Of a DNA stretch of 64,000 nucleotides, positions 43,603 to 52,642 are shown piece by piece. This DNA is from Streptomyces sp. NRRL F-5630 (GTDB taxonomy: Bacteria > Actinomycetota > Actinomycetes > Streptomycetales > Streptomycetaceae). The stretch covers positions 124,001-188,000 of the forward strand of contig NZ_JOGO01000004.1 of the NCBI RefSeq assembly GCF_000719475.1, given 5' to 3'. How positions within the stretch are numbered: position 1 is the stretch's first letter; each line of letters opens with the position of its first letter. Under the pieces are notes generated by a model. The model was given only the letters and a program-made list of their open reading frames with translations. It ran no database searches and was not told where the DNA came from. The position numbers and the translations under genes were made by a program.

Positions 43603-43905
43603 TCACACCGGCGCGGGCCCGTTCCCCGTCGCCCGGCCCGATTCCTCCGTGTCCTCACTGACCCACTCCAGCAGGACCTCCCCCTCGGCCCCGGTCGGCA
43701 GGCGCAGGAGGAGAGCCAGGCCCGCGAGGTCCGCGAGGGCGCGGGAGCCGGCCGCCGCTTCCAGCGTCACGGTCCAGGGTTCGCCGTGGCCCTCGGGGCC
43801 GTCCGAGGGCTCCAGGACCGTGAGGGACACGACCACGTCGATGCCGGTCGCGCTCACCCCCGTGCCCTCACCGAGCAGCAGGGCGGGACCTTGGTAGCTG
43901 CGCAT
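43603..43905 (-). CDS. Small conserved hypothetical protein
   Basis: 100 residues from ATG at 43905, GGAG upstream. MRSYQGPALLLGEGTGVSATGIDVVVSLTVLEP and EPWTVTLEAAAGSRALADLAGLALLLRLPTGAEGEVLLEWV predict an all-beta protein. No family recognised. It is common as a single gene in Streptomyces as far as I can recall. No helpful neighbours. Confidence 0.6.
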   Translation of the reverse strand: MRSYQGPALLLGEGTGVSATGIDVVVSLTVLEPSDGPEGHGEPWTVTLEAAAGSRALADLAGLALLLRLPTGAEGEVLLEWVSEDTEESGRATGNGPAPV

Positions 43906-44160
43906 GCGTGTACTCCTCTCCGCCTCCAGGCTGCTCCGGGTACGCCAGGGACGCATCCCGGCGCGCGGCTCCCCGGAGCGGGCGCGGTGGCGGTGCCGCC
44001 CGGAGGCAGGTGCGGCGACGCCCTGCATTGCCGGTACTCCGGGCGCTGTCCACCGTTTCACCCCGTTTGACAGAGATGGTCGTGATGGGACGCTGGAGAG
44101 TGCGGGCACCGCAGTCGCGCGCCCCGTTCGCCGGGGCGCCCCGCTCCCCCAGGAGGCCGC

Positions 44161-44472
44161 ATGTCGAAGCACCACCGCTCCCAGTCCGAGGAGAACAGCC
44201 CCCGTCGCGGGATGCCCCTCAGGCCCGACGACGAACGGCTCGCCGCACGCACGGAGGAAGAGCGGGTGCGGGCCGGGCTCGACCCGTACGACCCCGCCGA
44301 GGTACCGCCGGCCACGGACACCAACCCGCCCAGGCGGGTGACGGAGAGCTCTCAGTACAGGGACGAGAAGACGGAGATCGACCGCGAGGTCCGCAAGGGC
44401 GAGGCGCGCCCCGACCAGCTGGAGGCCCGCAAGGAACGCGACCCGTATCCGCCCACGCACTACGACGACTGA
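44161..44472 (+). CDS. Small hydrophilic, probably disordered protein
   Basis: 103 residues from ATG at 44161 with a strong AGGAGG site. The composition is dominated by R, E, D, P and T (for example RPDDERLAARTEEERVRAGLDPYDPAEVPPATD), without hydrophobic core, Cys or TM segment. It ends YPPTHYDD. Function unknown. A 17-bp stem hairpin follows 21 bp after the stop, supporting a monocistronic transcript. Confidence 0.65.
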   Translation: MSKHHRSQSEENSPRRGMPLRPDDERLAARTEEERVRAGLDPYDPAEVPPATDTNPPRRVTESSQYRDEKTEIDREVRKGEARPDQLEARKERDPYPPTHYDD

Positions 44473-44493
44473 GCGGGCCCGCGCGGAGGACAG

Positions 44494-44542
44494 GGCGGCG
44501 CGGCGCGGACAAGGGCTTGAGGCCGGTCCGCGCCGCGCCGCC
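44494..44542 (+). terminator. 17-bp stem hairpin
   Basis: GGCGGCGCGGCGCGGAC at 44494-44510 is perfectly complementary to 44526-44542 with a 15-nt loop. It lies just after the gene ending at 44472. Confidence 0.75.
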
Positions 44543-45172
44543 TTCGCACGCCCCGAGCCGCCCTCACGCCGCCGTTCCCCCCGTCGCGCGCCGGAAGCCG
44601 CGCTCATGCCACCGCGCCCCATCTCCTCCGCGCCGCACTCGCACCGCCCCGGACCCGCCCCACACCGTCTCAGTACGTGAGTACGCGGGGTCCGGCGACG
44701 CCACCCTGGGCGGGTGTTCGGGACCCGAGGAGAGGGGCACGCCACCCTCGTTCGCCGAAGCGGCGCCGCTACCGCGATTTCCGGCCATCCGGGGCTCAAA
44801 CCTGATGATCTATGCGCGTCACAAGGGGCGAGTCCCGGGAGGAAAAGGGAGGGAAGCGGGCGGTCCGGACGATTCAGCGGGTGGCGACATTGCGGGCAGA
44901 TGTCGACGGGGGACGAAGCGGGGCCTTTCCGGCCGGACGGCAAGCGGCTTCTTTTCCAACTCTTTCCCGGGAACGGCTCCGCATAGCGACCCCGTGCGTC
45001 CGGGAGCCGAACGGAATCCGCCAACCTCGTGATGCGCACCTGACAATCACGGGCCGGGGCTGCCACAGTCTCCCTCGGCCAGCGGTCGGGCACGCTCCTT
45101 CACCACCGCCCACCGCGGGCCTTCGTCACCCCCACCGGCCGCCTGTGCGCGGCCCGTTGAAGGAGCCCTTCC
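44543..45172. other. Intergenic region before the protease gene
   Basis: About 630 bp without a supported gene. The section 44780-45010 is somewhat less GC-rich and should include the protease promoter, but I see no clear -35/-10 pair. Confidence 0.4.
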
Positions 45173-47212
45173 TTGAGACGAACCTCCTCCCGTCGCGCCG
45201 CCGCCACCGGCGGCGCGCTGCTCGCGGTCTCCGCGCTGCTGACCGCCGCGATGCAGACGGGCGTGGCCACGGCCGCGCCCGCGCCCACCGGGAAAGCCGC
45301 CTCGGCGGCCAGGCCTGGAGCCCTGCCGGCGAAGCTGTCCCCCGCGCAGCGCGCCGAACTCATCGCCAAGGCGCAGAAGAAGACCGCCACGACCGCCGGC
45401 GAACTGAGCCTCGGCGCTCAGGAGAAGCTCGTGGTCCGCGACGTGGTCAAGGACCAGGACGGCACACTGCACACGCGCTACGAGCGCACGTACGACGGGC
45501 TGCCCGTCCTCGGCGGCGACCTGGTCGTCACCACGGACCCGGCCGGTGAGACCGGCAAGGTCGTCCGGGCCTCGCAGGCGAAGCTCAGCGGGGTGAAGAC
45601 CACCGCGAAGGTGCCCGCGGCGACCGCGCAGAAGCAGGCGCTCGGCGCGGCGAAGGCGCAGGGCGCCGCGCGGCCGGAGACCGACCAGGCCCCGCGCAAA
45701 GTGGTGTGGCTCGCCGAGGGCAAGCCCGTGCTCGCCTACGAGACCGTGATCGGCGGGCTCCAGGAGGACGGGACGCCCAACGAGTTGCACGTCGTGACGG
45801 ACGCGGCGACGGGCGCGAAGCTGTACGAGTATCAGGGCATTGAGAACGGCACGGCGAACACGCAGTACAGCGGCACCGTGACGATCAGCACGACGAAGTC
45901 GGGGTCCACGTACAACCTGACGGACGCGACGCGCGGCGGTCACAAGACGTACACCCTCGCGAACAGGACCTCGGGCACCGGCACCCTCGTCTCCGGTCCT
46001 GACGACGTGTGGGGCGACGGGAAGGGCACCACTCCCGAGACGGCGGCGGCCGACGCGGCCTACGGCGCGCAGGAGACCTGGGACTTCTACAAGAACACCT
46101 TCGGGCGCAGCGGCATCCGCGGCGACGGTGTGGCCGCCTACTCGCGGGTGCACTACGGCAACCAGTACGTCAACGCGTTCTGGGACGACAGCTGCTTCTG
46201 CATGACGTACGGGGACGGGGCCGGCAACGCCGCGCCGCTCACCGCGCTCGACGTCGCGGGCCACGAGATGAGCCACGGCGTCACCTCGGAGACCGCGGGC
46301 CTCAACTACAGCGGCGAGTCCGGCGGCCTCAACGAGGCGACCAGCGACATCTTCGGCACGGGTGTGGAGTTCTACTCCAACACCGCGACCGACCCCGGTG
46401 ACTACCTCATCGGCGAGAAGATCGACATCAACGGCGACGGCACCCCGCTGCGCTACATGGACAAGCCCAGCAAGGACGGGGCGTCGGCCGACAACTGGTC
46501 GTCCACGCTCGGCAACAAGGACGTGCACTACTCGTCCGGTCCGGCGAACCACTTCTTCTACCTCCTCTCGGAGGGCAGCGGCGCCAAGACGGTCAACGGC
46601 GTGAACTACAACTCGCCGACGTACGACGGGCTCCCGGTCACCGGCATCGGCCGGGACAAGGCGCTCCAGATCTGGTACAAGGCGCTCACCACGCAGTTCA
46701 CCTCCACCACCAACTACGCGGGCGCCAGGACCGGCACCCTCGCGGCGGCCTCCTCGCTCTACGGGGCGACCTCGGCCGAGTACAAGGCGGTGCAGGACGC
46801 CTGGGCGGCGATCAACGTCGGCGCCCGCTCCGGCGGCGGCACGGACCCCGGCAACGGCGGCGGCACCGTGTTCACCTCCACCACCAAGGTCGCGATACCG
46901 GACGCCGGTTCGGCGGTCACCTCCTCGCTCGCGGTGACGGGCCGCAGCGGCAACGCGCCGTCGAACCTGTCGGTCTCGGTGGACATCACGCACACCTACC
47001 GCGGTGACCTGGTGGTGGACCTCGTGGCCCCGAACGGCACGAGCTACCGCCTCAAGAACTCCAGCTCCTCGGACTCGGCCGCCAACGTCAAGGCCACCTA
47101 CACCGTCAACGCCTCCTCTGTCGCCGCGAACGGCACCTGGAAGCTCAAGGTGCAGGACGTCTACTCGGGCGACAAGGGGACCCTCAACGGCTGGTCGCTG
47201 ACCTTCCCGTAA
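45173..47212 (+). CDS. Secreted M4 (thermolysin-like) metalloprotease with C-terminal P domain
   Basis: 679 residues from TTG at 45173 after GAAGGAG. Signal peptide at about 1-35 (RRAAATGGALLAVSALLTAAMQT, cleavage near ATA-APA). FTP/PepSY-type propeptide to about residue 225. The catalytic domain has the zinc motif HEMSH (about 364-368) preceded by LTALDVAG and followed by GGLNEATSD with the third ligand Glu, then VHYSSGPANHFFYLL with the stabilising His region. After a Gly-rich linker (GGGTDPGNGGG), residues ~565-679 form a proprotein-convertase P domain (VSVDITHTYRGDLVVDLVAPNGT, LNGWSLTFP). Extracellular endopeptidase, self-processing expected. Confidence 0.93.
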   Translation: MRRTSSRRAAATGGALLAVSALLTAAMQTGVATAAPAPTGKAASAARPGALPAKLSPAQRAELIAKAQKKTATTAGELSLGAQEKLVVRDVVKDQDGTLHTRYERTYDGLPVLGGDLVVTTDPAGETGKVVRASQAKLSGVKTTAKVPAATAQKQALGAAKAQGAARPETDQAPRKVVWLAEGKPVLAYETVIGGLQEDGTPNELHVVTDAATGAKLYEYQGIENGTANTQYSGTVTISTTKSGSTYNLTDATRGGHKTYTLANRTSGTGTLVSGPDDVWGDGKGTTPETAAADAAYGAQETWDFYKNTFGRSGIRGDGVAAYSRVHYGNQYVNAFWDDSCFCMTYGDGAGNAAPLTALDVAGHEMSHGVTSETAGLNYSGESGGLNEATSDIFGTGVEFYSNTATDPGDYLIGEKIDINGDGTPLRYMDKPSKDGASADNWSSTLGNKDVHYSSGPANHFFYLLSEGSGAKTVNGVNYNSPTYDGLPVTGIGRDKALQIWYKALTTQFTSTTNYAGARTGTLAAASSLYGATSAEYKAVQDAWAAINVGARSGGGTDPGNGGGTVFTSTTKVAIPDAGSAVTSSLAVTGRSGNAPSNLSVSVDITHTYRGDLVVDLVAPNGTSYRLKNSSSSDSAANVKATYTVNASSVAANGTWKLKVQDVYSGDKGTLNGWSLTFP

Positions 47213-47253
47213 GCCCCCCGCGGGATCTCGGCGGAAGTGGACCCCCGCCGAAC

Positions 47254-47290
47254 GCATCGCCCCGGCCGCTTCAAGCGGCCGGGGCGATGC
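47254..47290. terminator. 18-bp near-perfect hairpin after the protease gene
   Basis: GCATCGCCCCGGCCGCTT at 47254-47271 is the exact complement of 47273-47290, with a minimal turn. It serves the protease gene and perhaps the convergent ligase gene. Confidence 0.8.
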
Positions 47291-47384
47291 CTGTGTCAAC
47301 TGTCTTGTGTACGGGGGGCTTTCGGCCGCGAGGCCCCGGGCACCACTCCGGCGGGCAGGGCACGGTGCCGCGCCCGGTCCCCCG

Positions 47385-48530
47385 TCAGCCCAGCACTCCC
47401 CACTCCCCCACGTCCCCCGGTTCCCGCCCGTCCGCCGCCGCCCGCTGCCGCCGGGCCGGCTCGCCCCGGCGCAGGAGGTCCCGTACCACCGCGGTGACCT
47501 CCGCCTCGTCCCCGAGGTCGGCGAGCGCCTCGCCCACGTGGGCGAGCAGCGCGGCCACGGCCTCACCCGCCGGTACGGCCGTACCGCTCTCCGGGTGGAC
47601 GAGCGAGCCCCCCAGGCCGTACCGCGCCGCCGTCCACAGCGCGGCGGCGACATCGTGCGCGGGGACCGGCGCGGGAAGGCGGCCCGCCGCGCGCTCGCGC
47701 AGCGCCGTCACGACGAGCGCGCGCGTCAGCCCGGCCTGCGCGGCCACCTCGCGCACGGTCGGCATGACGTCGGCGACGCGCACCTCCAGCGTCGGGACGT
47801 GCGCGGAGGGCCGCGCGAGCCAGTAGGCGTTGCGGGCCCGCTCGGGGAGGACGCCGGTCGAGAAGAGCCGGCGGTGCGTCGCGTCGTAGTCGGCCGCGTC
47901 CGCGAAGTAGGGCGGGATCTGCGTCGTGGGCCAGCGCGAGAGGACCATGGTGCGCCAGCTCGCGAACCCGGTGTCGACGCCGTGCTCGTACGGGGAGTTC
48001 GCCGAGAGCGCGAGGAGGACGGGGAGCCAGGGCCGGACGTGGTCGAGGGCGTGCACCGCGGCCTCGCGGTCGGGGACGCCGACGTGGATGTGGCAGCCGC
48101 AGGTCTCGGTGCCCTGGGCGAGGAGCCGGTAGAGCCCGGCGACGTCGCGGTAGTGCGGGGCCGCGGTGGGGGTGCGGGGCGGGGCCTGGCGCGCCGCCGT
48201 GCCGTGGGCGAGGACGCGGCAGCCGGCCTTCCCCGCCGCCTCGACGAGGCGTTCGCGCGCGGCGGAGACCTCGGCGCGCAGCTCGGCCAGGTCCGCGCAC
48301 ACCGGGCTCGTGGTCTCGATCATGCTGCTCAGCAGCTCGCGCTGCGGAGCCGTCACCGCTCCCCCGGGATGCAGCCTGTCGTGTACGTCGAGTACCCGGT
48401 CGGCGGCGTCGACCGGGACCAGGGTCTCGGCGTCGACCAGCAGGAACTCCTCCTCGACGCCGAGGGTGGGGGGTACGCCGGGGACCGCGGGTAAGCCCGC
48501 GTCCCCGCTCTGCGTCGCGCTGGCGGGCAT
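47385..48530 (-). CDS. YbdK-family carboxylate-amine ligase (glutamate-cysteine ligase type 2)
   Basis: 381 residues from ATG at 48530. LGVEEEFLLVDAETL at the N-terminus is the GCS2 signature with its Glu metal ligands; QRELLSSMIETTSPVC, TCGCHIHVGVPDREAA, LSANSPYEHGVDTGFASWR and LEVRVADVMPTVRE follow in the usual order. These ATP-dependent ligases join a carboxylate to an amine; family members have weak gamma-glutamylcysteine synthetase activity, but the true substrate in Actinobacteria is unsettled. It is divergent from the thiamine operon. Confidence 0.9.
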   Translation of the reverse strand: MPASATQSGDAGLPAVPGVPPTLGVEEEFLLVDAETLVPVDAADRVLDVHDRLHPGGAVTAPQRELLSSMIETTSPVCADLAELRAEVSAARERLVEAAGKAGCRVLAHGTAARQAPPRTPTAAPHYRDVAGLYRLLAQGTETCGCHIHVGVPDREAAVHALDHVRPWLPVLLALSANSPYEHGVDTGFASWRTMVLSRWPTTQIPPYFADAADYDATHRRLFSTGVLPERARNAYWLARPSAHVPTLEVRVADVMPTVREVAAQAGLTRALVVTALRERAAGRLPAPVPAHDVAAALWTAARYGLGGSLVHPESGTAVPAGEAVAALLAHVGEALADLGDEAEVTAVVRDLLRRGEPARRQRAAADGREPGDVGEWGVLG

Positions 48531-48735
48531 GCGGCGGCTCCTCGGGGGTGGAGTGGGACGCGGAGGCCCGCACGGCGGGCCCCCGGGCCGGGCGCCACCA
48601 CTGTGCCGCCGGCGGGGAGGACGCAGGAGAGCGCACACGGGGCGCCCCGGCGCACGGAGTCCGTGCTTCCGCGAGCCGGGGGCGCGACGCCCCTTCGCGG
48701 CACGCCGCGACCAGGCGTTACGCTGGCCGCGTCAC

Positions 48736-48810
48736 CGGACACGGGGTGCCCCGCCAGGGGCTGAGATCACACCCGTCGAACCTGAACCAGCTCGTACTGG
48801 CGGAGGGATG
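48736..48810 (+). ncRNA. TPP riboswitch (THI box)
   Basis: The conserved elements appear in order: ACGGGGTGCC (48741-), GGGGCTGAGATCACACCCG, GAACCTGAACCAGCTCGTACTGGCGGAGGGATG. CTGAGA and ACCTGA are the pyrimidine-sensing and pyrophosphate-sensing cores. The closing GGAGG doubles as the ribosome site of the next gene, so TPP binding should block translation initiation. Confidence 0.95.
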
Positions 48811-48816
48811 TCTTCC

Positions 48817-50253
48817 ATGTCATTGCCGCATGCCCCCGGCCGCGCCCCGGAGGGCACGGCCCTTCGGCGGTCACGTCCGGCCTCGCGTGTCTTCGGCGGG
48901 CGGATGCCCGAGGCCCCCGGCGACCTGCGGGTCGAGGCGCACGGCATCGCGCCCGTACCCGGCGACCGGCGCTACGGCGGTCCGGGCAGGCTCTTCACGG
49001 TGTGGTTCGCGCCGAACCTCACCATGACGGGGGTGTTCACGGGGACGCTGGGCATCGTCCTCGGCCTCGACTTCGCCACCGCGCTCGCGGCGGTCGTGGC
49101 GGGGACGCTGCTCGGGGCGGTGCCCGTCGCGTACCTCGGCACGTGGGGCAGCAGGACCGGGGCCGGTCAGCTCCCCCTCTCGCGGCTCGCCTTCGGGCCC
49201 GCCGTCGTCCTGCCCGGCATCCTCCAGTGGCTCTCCTCGGTCGCGTGGGACGCGCTCATCGGCCTCTTCGGCGGGGACGCGCTCGCGCGCCTCCTCGGCT
49301 GGCCGTTCTGGCTCGGGGTGCTCGTCATGATGGCCGGGCAGGGCCTCGTGGGGGCACTCGGCTACGAGGCGATCCACCGGCTCCAGAAGCTCATGTCGTT
49401 CGTGCTCGCGGTGGCCTTCGTGGTCCTCGCCGTGAAGCTGCTCGACGGCGTGAGCCCCGCGGCCTCGGGCAGCGCGCACGGCATGGACCGCTTCGGCGCG
49501 ATCGTGCTGACCAGCACGGTCGCGCTGAGCCTGTCGCTGTCCTGGGCTCCGTACGCGAGCGACTTCAGCCGCTACCTGCCCGCCGAGACCTCGCGCACGC
49601 GGATGTTCTGGTACACGCTGCTCGGTGTGAGCGTGTCTTTCGTCGTGGTGCAGACGCTCGGCCTGTGGGGTGCCTCGGTCTTCACCGACCAGACGGCGGG
49701 CGGCGTGGAGAAGCTGCTCGGCGGGGGCTGGCTCGGCGCCTTCGGGCTGCTCGCCGTCGCGCTCGCCGCGCTGTGCAGCAACGCGATGAACGACTACAGC
49801 GGCTCGCTCGCGCTGCAAACGGCCGGCGCGCGTGTCCCGCGCCCGCTCGCCGCCGTCGGCGCCGCCGCGCTCGGTTTCCCGCTCGTGCTGTGGATGCACG
49901 CCGCCGACACGACCGCGCGCTTCCAGAACGTGCTGCTGTTCGTGGGCTACTGGATTCCGGGGTTCGTCGCCGTCGTCGTCGTGGACTGGCGCGCGCGGGC
50001 CCGGGAGAGGGCCCGCACGGGGGCGGGGCTCGACCTCGCGGCCGAGAGCGCGCGCCCCGTGCCGTGGTGGCCCGCGCCCCTCGCCTTTCTCATCGGGTTC
50101 GCCGCCGCCGTGCCGTTCATGAACACCTCGCTGTACGCGGGCCCGGTCGCCGACGCGCTGCACGGCGCCGACCTCGCGTACTACGTCGCCTTCGTGGTGG
50201 CGCTGCTCGTCTACGCCCCGCTGCGGCTGCGCGCCCCGCGCGGTGCCGTCTGA
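48817..50253 (+). CDS. cytX: NCS1-family transporter, CytX-like (thiamine pyrimidine precursor uptake)
   Basis: 478 residues. ATG at 48817 is chosen over the in-frame ATG at 48808 because the riboswitch GGAGG is properly spaced only for 48817. About 12 TM segments with NCS1 features: [20 protein letters not shown] in TM1, [30 protein letters not shown] (TM6 substrate region) and [19 protein letters not shown]. Placement under a TPP riboswitch and before thiM-thiE points to uptake of HMP or a related precursor, as for CytX. The symbol is by context. Confidence 0.85.
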   Translation: MSLPHAPGRAPEGTALRRSRPASRVFGGRMPEAPGDLRVEAHGIAPVPGDRRYGGPGRLFTVWFAPNLTMTGVFTGTLGIVLGLDFATALAAVVAGTLLGAVPVAYLGTWGSRTGAGQLPLSRLAFGPAVVLPGILQWLSSVAWDALIGLFGGDALARLLGWPFWLGVLVMMAGQGLVGALGYEAIHRLQKLMSFVLAVAFVVLAVKLLDGVSPAASGSAHGMDRFGAIVLTSTVALSLSLSWAPYASDFSRYLPAETSRTRMFWYTLLGVSVSFVVVQTLGLWGASVFTDQTAGGVEKLLGGGWLGAFGLLAVALAALCSNAMNDYSGSLALQTAGARVPRPLAAVGAAALGFPLVLWMHAADTTARFQNVLLFVGYWIPGFVAVVVVDWRARARERARTGAGLDLAAESARPVPWWPAPLAFLIGFAAAVPFMNTSLYAGPVADALHGADLAYYVAFVVALLVYAPLRLRAPRGAV

Positions 50254-50285
50254 GACCCCCGCCTCCGTACCGCTGGAGCCCCTTC

Positions 50286-51086
50286 ATGACCACGGAACAC
50301 CTGGAAGCCGCCCGCGCCGCGCTCGCGCGGGTACGCGGCGCCGAACCGCTCGTGCAGTGCCTGACCAACGCCGTCGTCACGAACTTCACCGCGAACGCCC
50401 TGCTCGCGCTCGGGGCCTCGCCCGCGATGGTCGACATCCCCGAGGAGGCGGACGCCTTCGCCCGGGTCGCGGGCGGTGTCCTCGTCAATCTCGGCACGCC
50501 GCACGCCGAGCAGCGCGCCGCGATGACGGAGGCCGTGACGGCGGCGCGCGAGGCGGGCACGCCATGGGTGCTCGACCCGGTCGCGATCGGCGCCCTCCCG
50601 GTGCGCACCCCGCTGGCCCACGCGTTGCTCGCGCTCGGCCCCTCGGTCGTACGGGGCAACGCCTCGGAGATCCTGGCGCTCGCCGGGGCCGGGGCGGGCG
50701 GGCGCGGCGTGGACGCGGCCGAGAAGGTCGAGCAGGCGGCGGAGGCGGCACGCGAGCTGGCCCGCAGGAGCGGCGCGGTCGTGGCCGTCTCGGGGCCGGT
50801 GGACCTCGTGACGGACGGGGCGCGGACGGTCCGGATCGCGAACGGGGACGCGCTGCTCACGAAGGTGACGGGCGGCGGCTGCGCGCTGGGCGCGGTGATG
50901 GCGGCCTTCGCTGCGGTCACGGAGGACGTGCTGGAGGCGACGGTGGCGGCGGTGACGACGTACACGGTCGCGGCCGAGCTGGCGGCGGAGGGGCGCCCGG
51001 GTCCGGGGACCTTCGCGGCCCGCTTCCTCGACGCGCTCGCCGCCGTGCGGGACGAGGACCTCATGGCGCGGGCGGCGCTGTCGTGA
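50286..51086 (+). CDS. thiM: Hydroxyethylthiazole kinase
   Basis: 266 residues. Ribokinase-like fold: [35 protein letters not shown] is the ThiM signature binding the thiazole; [36 protein letters not shown] and [19 protein letters not shown] (anion hole and catalytic Cys region) follow. It phosphorylates hydroxyethylthiazole for salvage. Second gene of the TPP-regulated operon, 32 bp after the transporter and overlapping thiE by GTGA. Confidence 0.95.
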   Translation: MTTEHLEAARAALARVRGAEPLVQCLTNAVVTNFTANALLALGASPAMVDIPEEADAFARVAGGVLVNLGTPHAEQRAAMTEAVTAAREAGTPWVLDPVAIGALPVRTPLAHALLALGPSVVRGNASEILALAGAGAGGRGVDAAEKVEQAAEAARELARRSGAVVAVSGPVDLVTDGARTVRIANGDALLTKVTGGGCALGAVMAAFAAVTEDVLEATVAAVTTYTVAAELAAEGRPGPGTFAARFLDALAAVRDEDLMARAALS

Positions 51087-51736
51087 GACCGGATCTGTCG
51101 GTGTACCTGGTGACCGACGCCGAGCAGTGCGCCGCGCGGGGGCGGACCGTCGCGGAGACGGTCGCCGCCGCTGTCGCGGGCGGGGTCACGGCGGTGCAGG
51201 TGCGCGAGAAGGAGGCGGGCGGCCGGGCGTTCCTGGAGCAGGTGCGCGCGGTGGCCCGCGTGCTGCCCGCGCACGTGGCGCTCCTCGTCAACGACCGCGT
51301 CGACGTCTACCTCGCGGCCCGTGCCGCCGGGGCGCGCGTGCACGGCGTCCACGTGGGCCAGTCGGACCTGCCCGTCGCGGCGGTACGGGACCTGATCGGC
51401 CCGGACGCGCTGCTCGGCCTGAGCGCGGCGACCCCCGGGGAACTGGCGGACGCCGCCGCCGCGCGGGTGGACCACGTCGGTGTCGGCGCGCTGCGCACGA
51501 CGGCCACGAAGGCGGACGCGCCGCCCGCGCTCGGTGTCGAGGGCTTCGCGCGCCTGCTCGCCCCGGCCGGTCTCCCGCCCGCCGTCGCGATCGGCGGCGT
51601 GGTCCCCGCCGACCTGCCCGCGCTGGGCCGCGCGGGAGCGGCGGGCGCGGCGATCGTCTCGGGGATCTGCGCGGCGGCCGACCCCGTAGCGGCGGCGCGC
51701 GAGTACGCGGCGGCGTGGGAGCGGGGGGCGGGCTGA
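51083..51736 (+). CDS. thiE: Thiamine phosphate synthase
   Basis: 217 residues from GTG at 51083, overlapping the thiM stop. TIM barrel with [34 protein letters not shown] (pyrophosphate-binding Arg and Lys), [33 protein letters not shown] stretch, and [20 protein letters not shown] with the Thr-rich phosphate loop, then VAIGGV and GAAIVSGI. It couples HMP-PP and thiazole phosphate. Completes the salvage trio of the operon. Confidence 0.95.
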   Translation: MRPDLSVYLVTDAEQCAARGRTVAETVAAAVAGGVTAVQVREKEAGGRAFLEQVRAVARVLPAHVALLVNDRVDVYLAARAAGARVHGVHVGQSDLPVAAVRDLIGPDALLGLSAATPGELADAAAARVDHVGVGALRTTATKADAPPALGVEGFARLLAPAGLPPAVAIGGVVPADLPALGRAGAAGAAIVSGICAAADPVAAAREYAAAWERGAG

Positions 51737-51795
51737 GGAGCGGCGGGCCCGCGTCGCGGCCGTGCCCTCACCCGCCGCCGCGTGATGCGGCTCCC

Positions 51796-52623
51796 TCAGG
51801 CCGCCGCCGGTACCTTCTCGCGGTCGTGCTTCCAGTAGCCGGAGAAGGTGATGCGGTCCTTCGGGAGGCCGGCGCCGACGAGGTGGCGGCGGCCCTCGGT
51901 GGCGAGGCGGGACTCGCCGACGACGTAGGCGTAGCCGGTCGGGGCGAAGGCGGTGCGGCGGCGCAGCTCGGCGAGGACGGCTTCGCCGGGGACGGCGTGG
52001 ACGTCGTCGCGGACCACCCAGACGATCTCCACGCCCGCGGGCGCTTCGAGGTCCCTGCGGTCGGCGTCGAGCGGGACCTCGACGAGGGCGCTGCCCGTCG
52101 TGTGCGCGGGCAGCGAGCGCAGGATGCCCGCGACGGCGGGCAGGCCGCTCTCGTCGGCGACGAGGTGCACCTCGCCCGCGTCCTCGGGGCGGTCGAAGAG
52201 GACGCCCTGGTCGTAGAGCGCGACGGGGTCGCCGGGCCGGACCGCGCAGGCCCAGATCGCCGCCGCGCCCTCGGGTTCGCCGCCGGTGCCGCAGTGCACG
52301 ACGAAGTCGATGTCCAGTTCGCCGGTCTCGGGGCGGAAGCCCGCGACGGTGTAGTTGGCGCAGTGCGGGCGGACCTCCTCGGGAATCGCGAAGTACGGCT
52401 CCCACCAGCGCCGGCCGGAGAGCTCGGGCAGCTCGAAGCCCGGCTGATGGGCGAGGCGCACGAAGAGGCGGAACCAGTGGTCGAGGCCCAGGTAGGGGAA
52501 GTCCGCGAACTGGGGACCTGTCACCGTCACGCGCTGCATGGACGGGGTGAGCCGTACGCTGCGCAGCACCTCACCGCGGTACAGGGTCGGGTTCTTCGGC
52601 ATCAGCCGGGGGTTCTTCGCCAT
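51796..52623 (-). CDS. Siderophore-interacting protein (FAD-dependent ferric-siderophore reductase)
   Basis: 275 residues from ATG at 52623. SIP/ViuB family: N-terminal FAD-binding domain with RSVRLTPSMQRVTVTGPQF and CANYTVAGFRPETGELDIDFVVH (the R-x-Y-T-x-R motif is represented by NYTVAGF, without the usual first Arg), then VRPGDPVALYDQGVLFD, the NAD(P)H domain VHLVADESGLPAVAGILRSLP and AYVVGESRLATEGRRHL. It should reduce ferric siderophores in the cytoplasm. An iron box lies 4 bp upstream of the start, so iron repression through a DmdR/IdeR-type protein is expected. Confidence 0.9.
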   Translation of the reverse strand: MAKNPRLMPKNPTLYRGEVLRSVRLTPSMQRVTVTGPQFADFPYLGLDHWFRLFVRLAHQPGFELPELSGRRWWEPYFAIPEEVRPHCANYTVAGFRPETGELDIDFVVHCGTGGEPEGAAAIWACAVRPGDPVALYDQGVLFDRPEDAGEVHLVADESGLPAVAGILRSLPAHTTGSALVEVPLDADRRDLEAPAGVEIVWVVRDDVHAVPGEAVLAELRRRTAFAPTGYAYVVGESRLATEGRRHLVGAGLPKDRITFSGYWKHDREKVPAAA

Positions 52624-52626
52624 GAA

Positions 52627-52642
52627 CTTAGGTTAGCCTAAG
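52627..52642 (-). promoter_or_regulatory. DmdR/IdeR-type iron box
   Basis: cttaggttagcctaag is a perfect 16-bp palindrome matching the TTAGGTTAGCCTAA actinobacterial iron-box consensus. It ends 4 bp before the SIP start codon and overlaps the last codons and stop (52628) of the upstream yihY-like gene. Confidence 0.9.
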
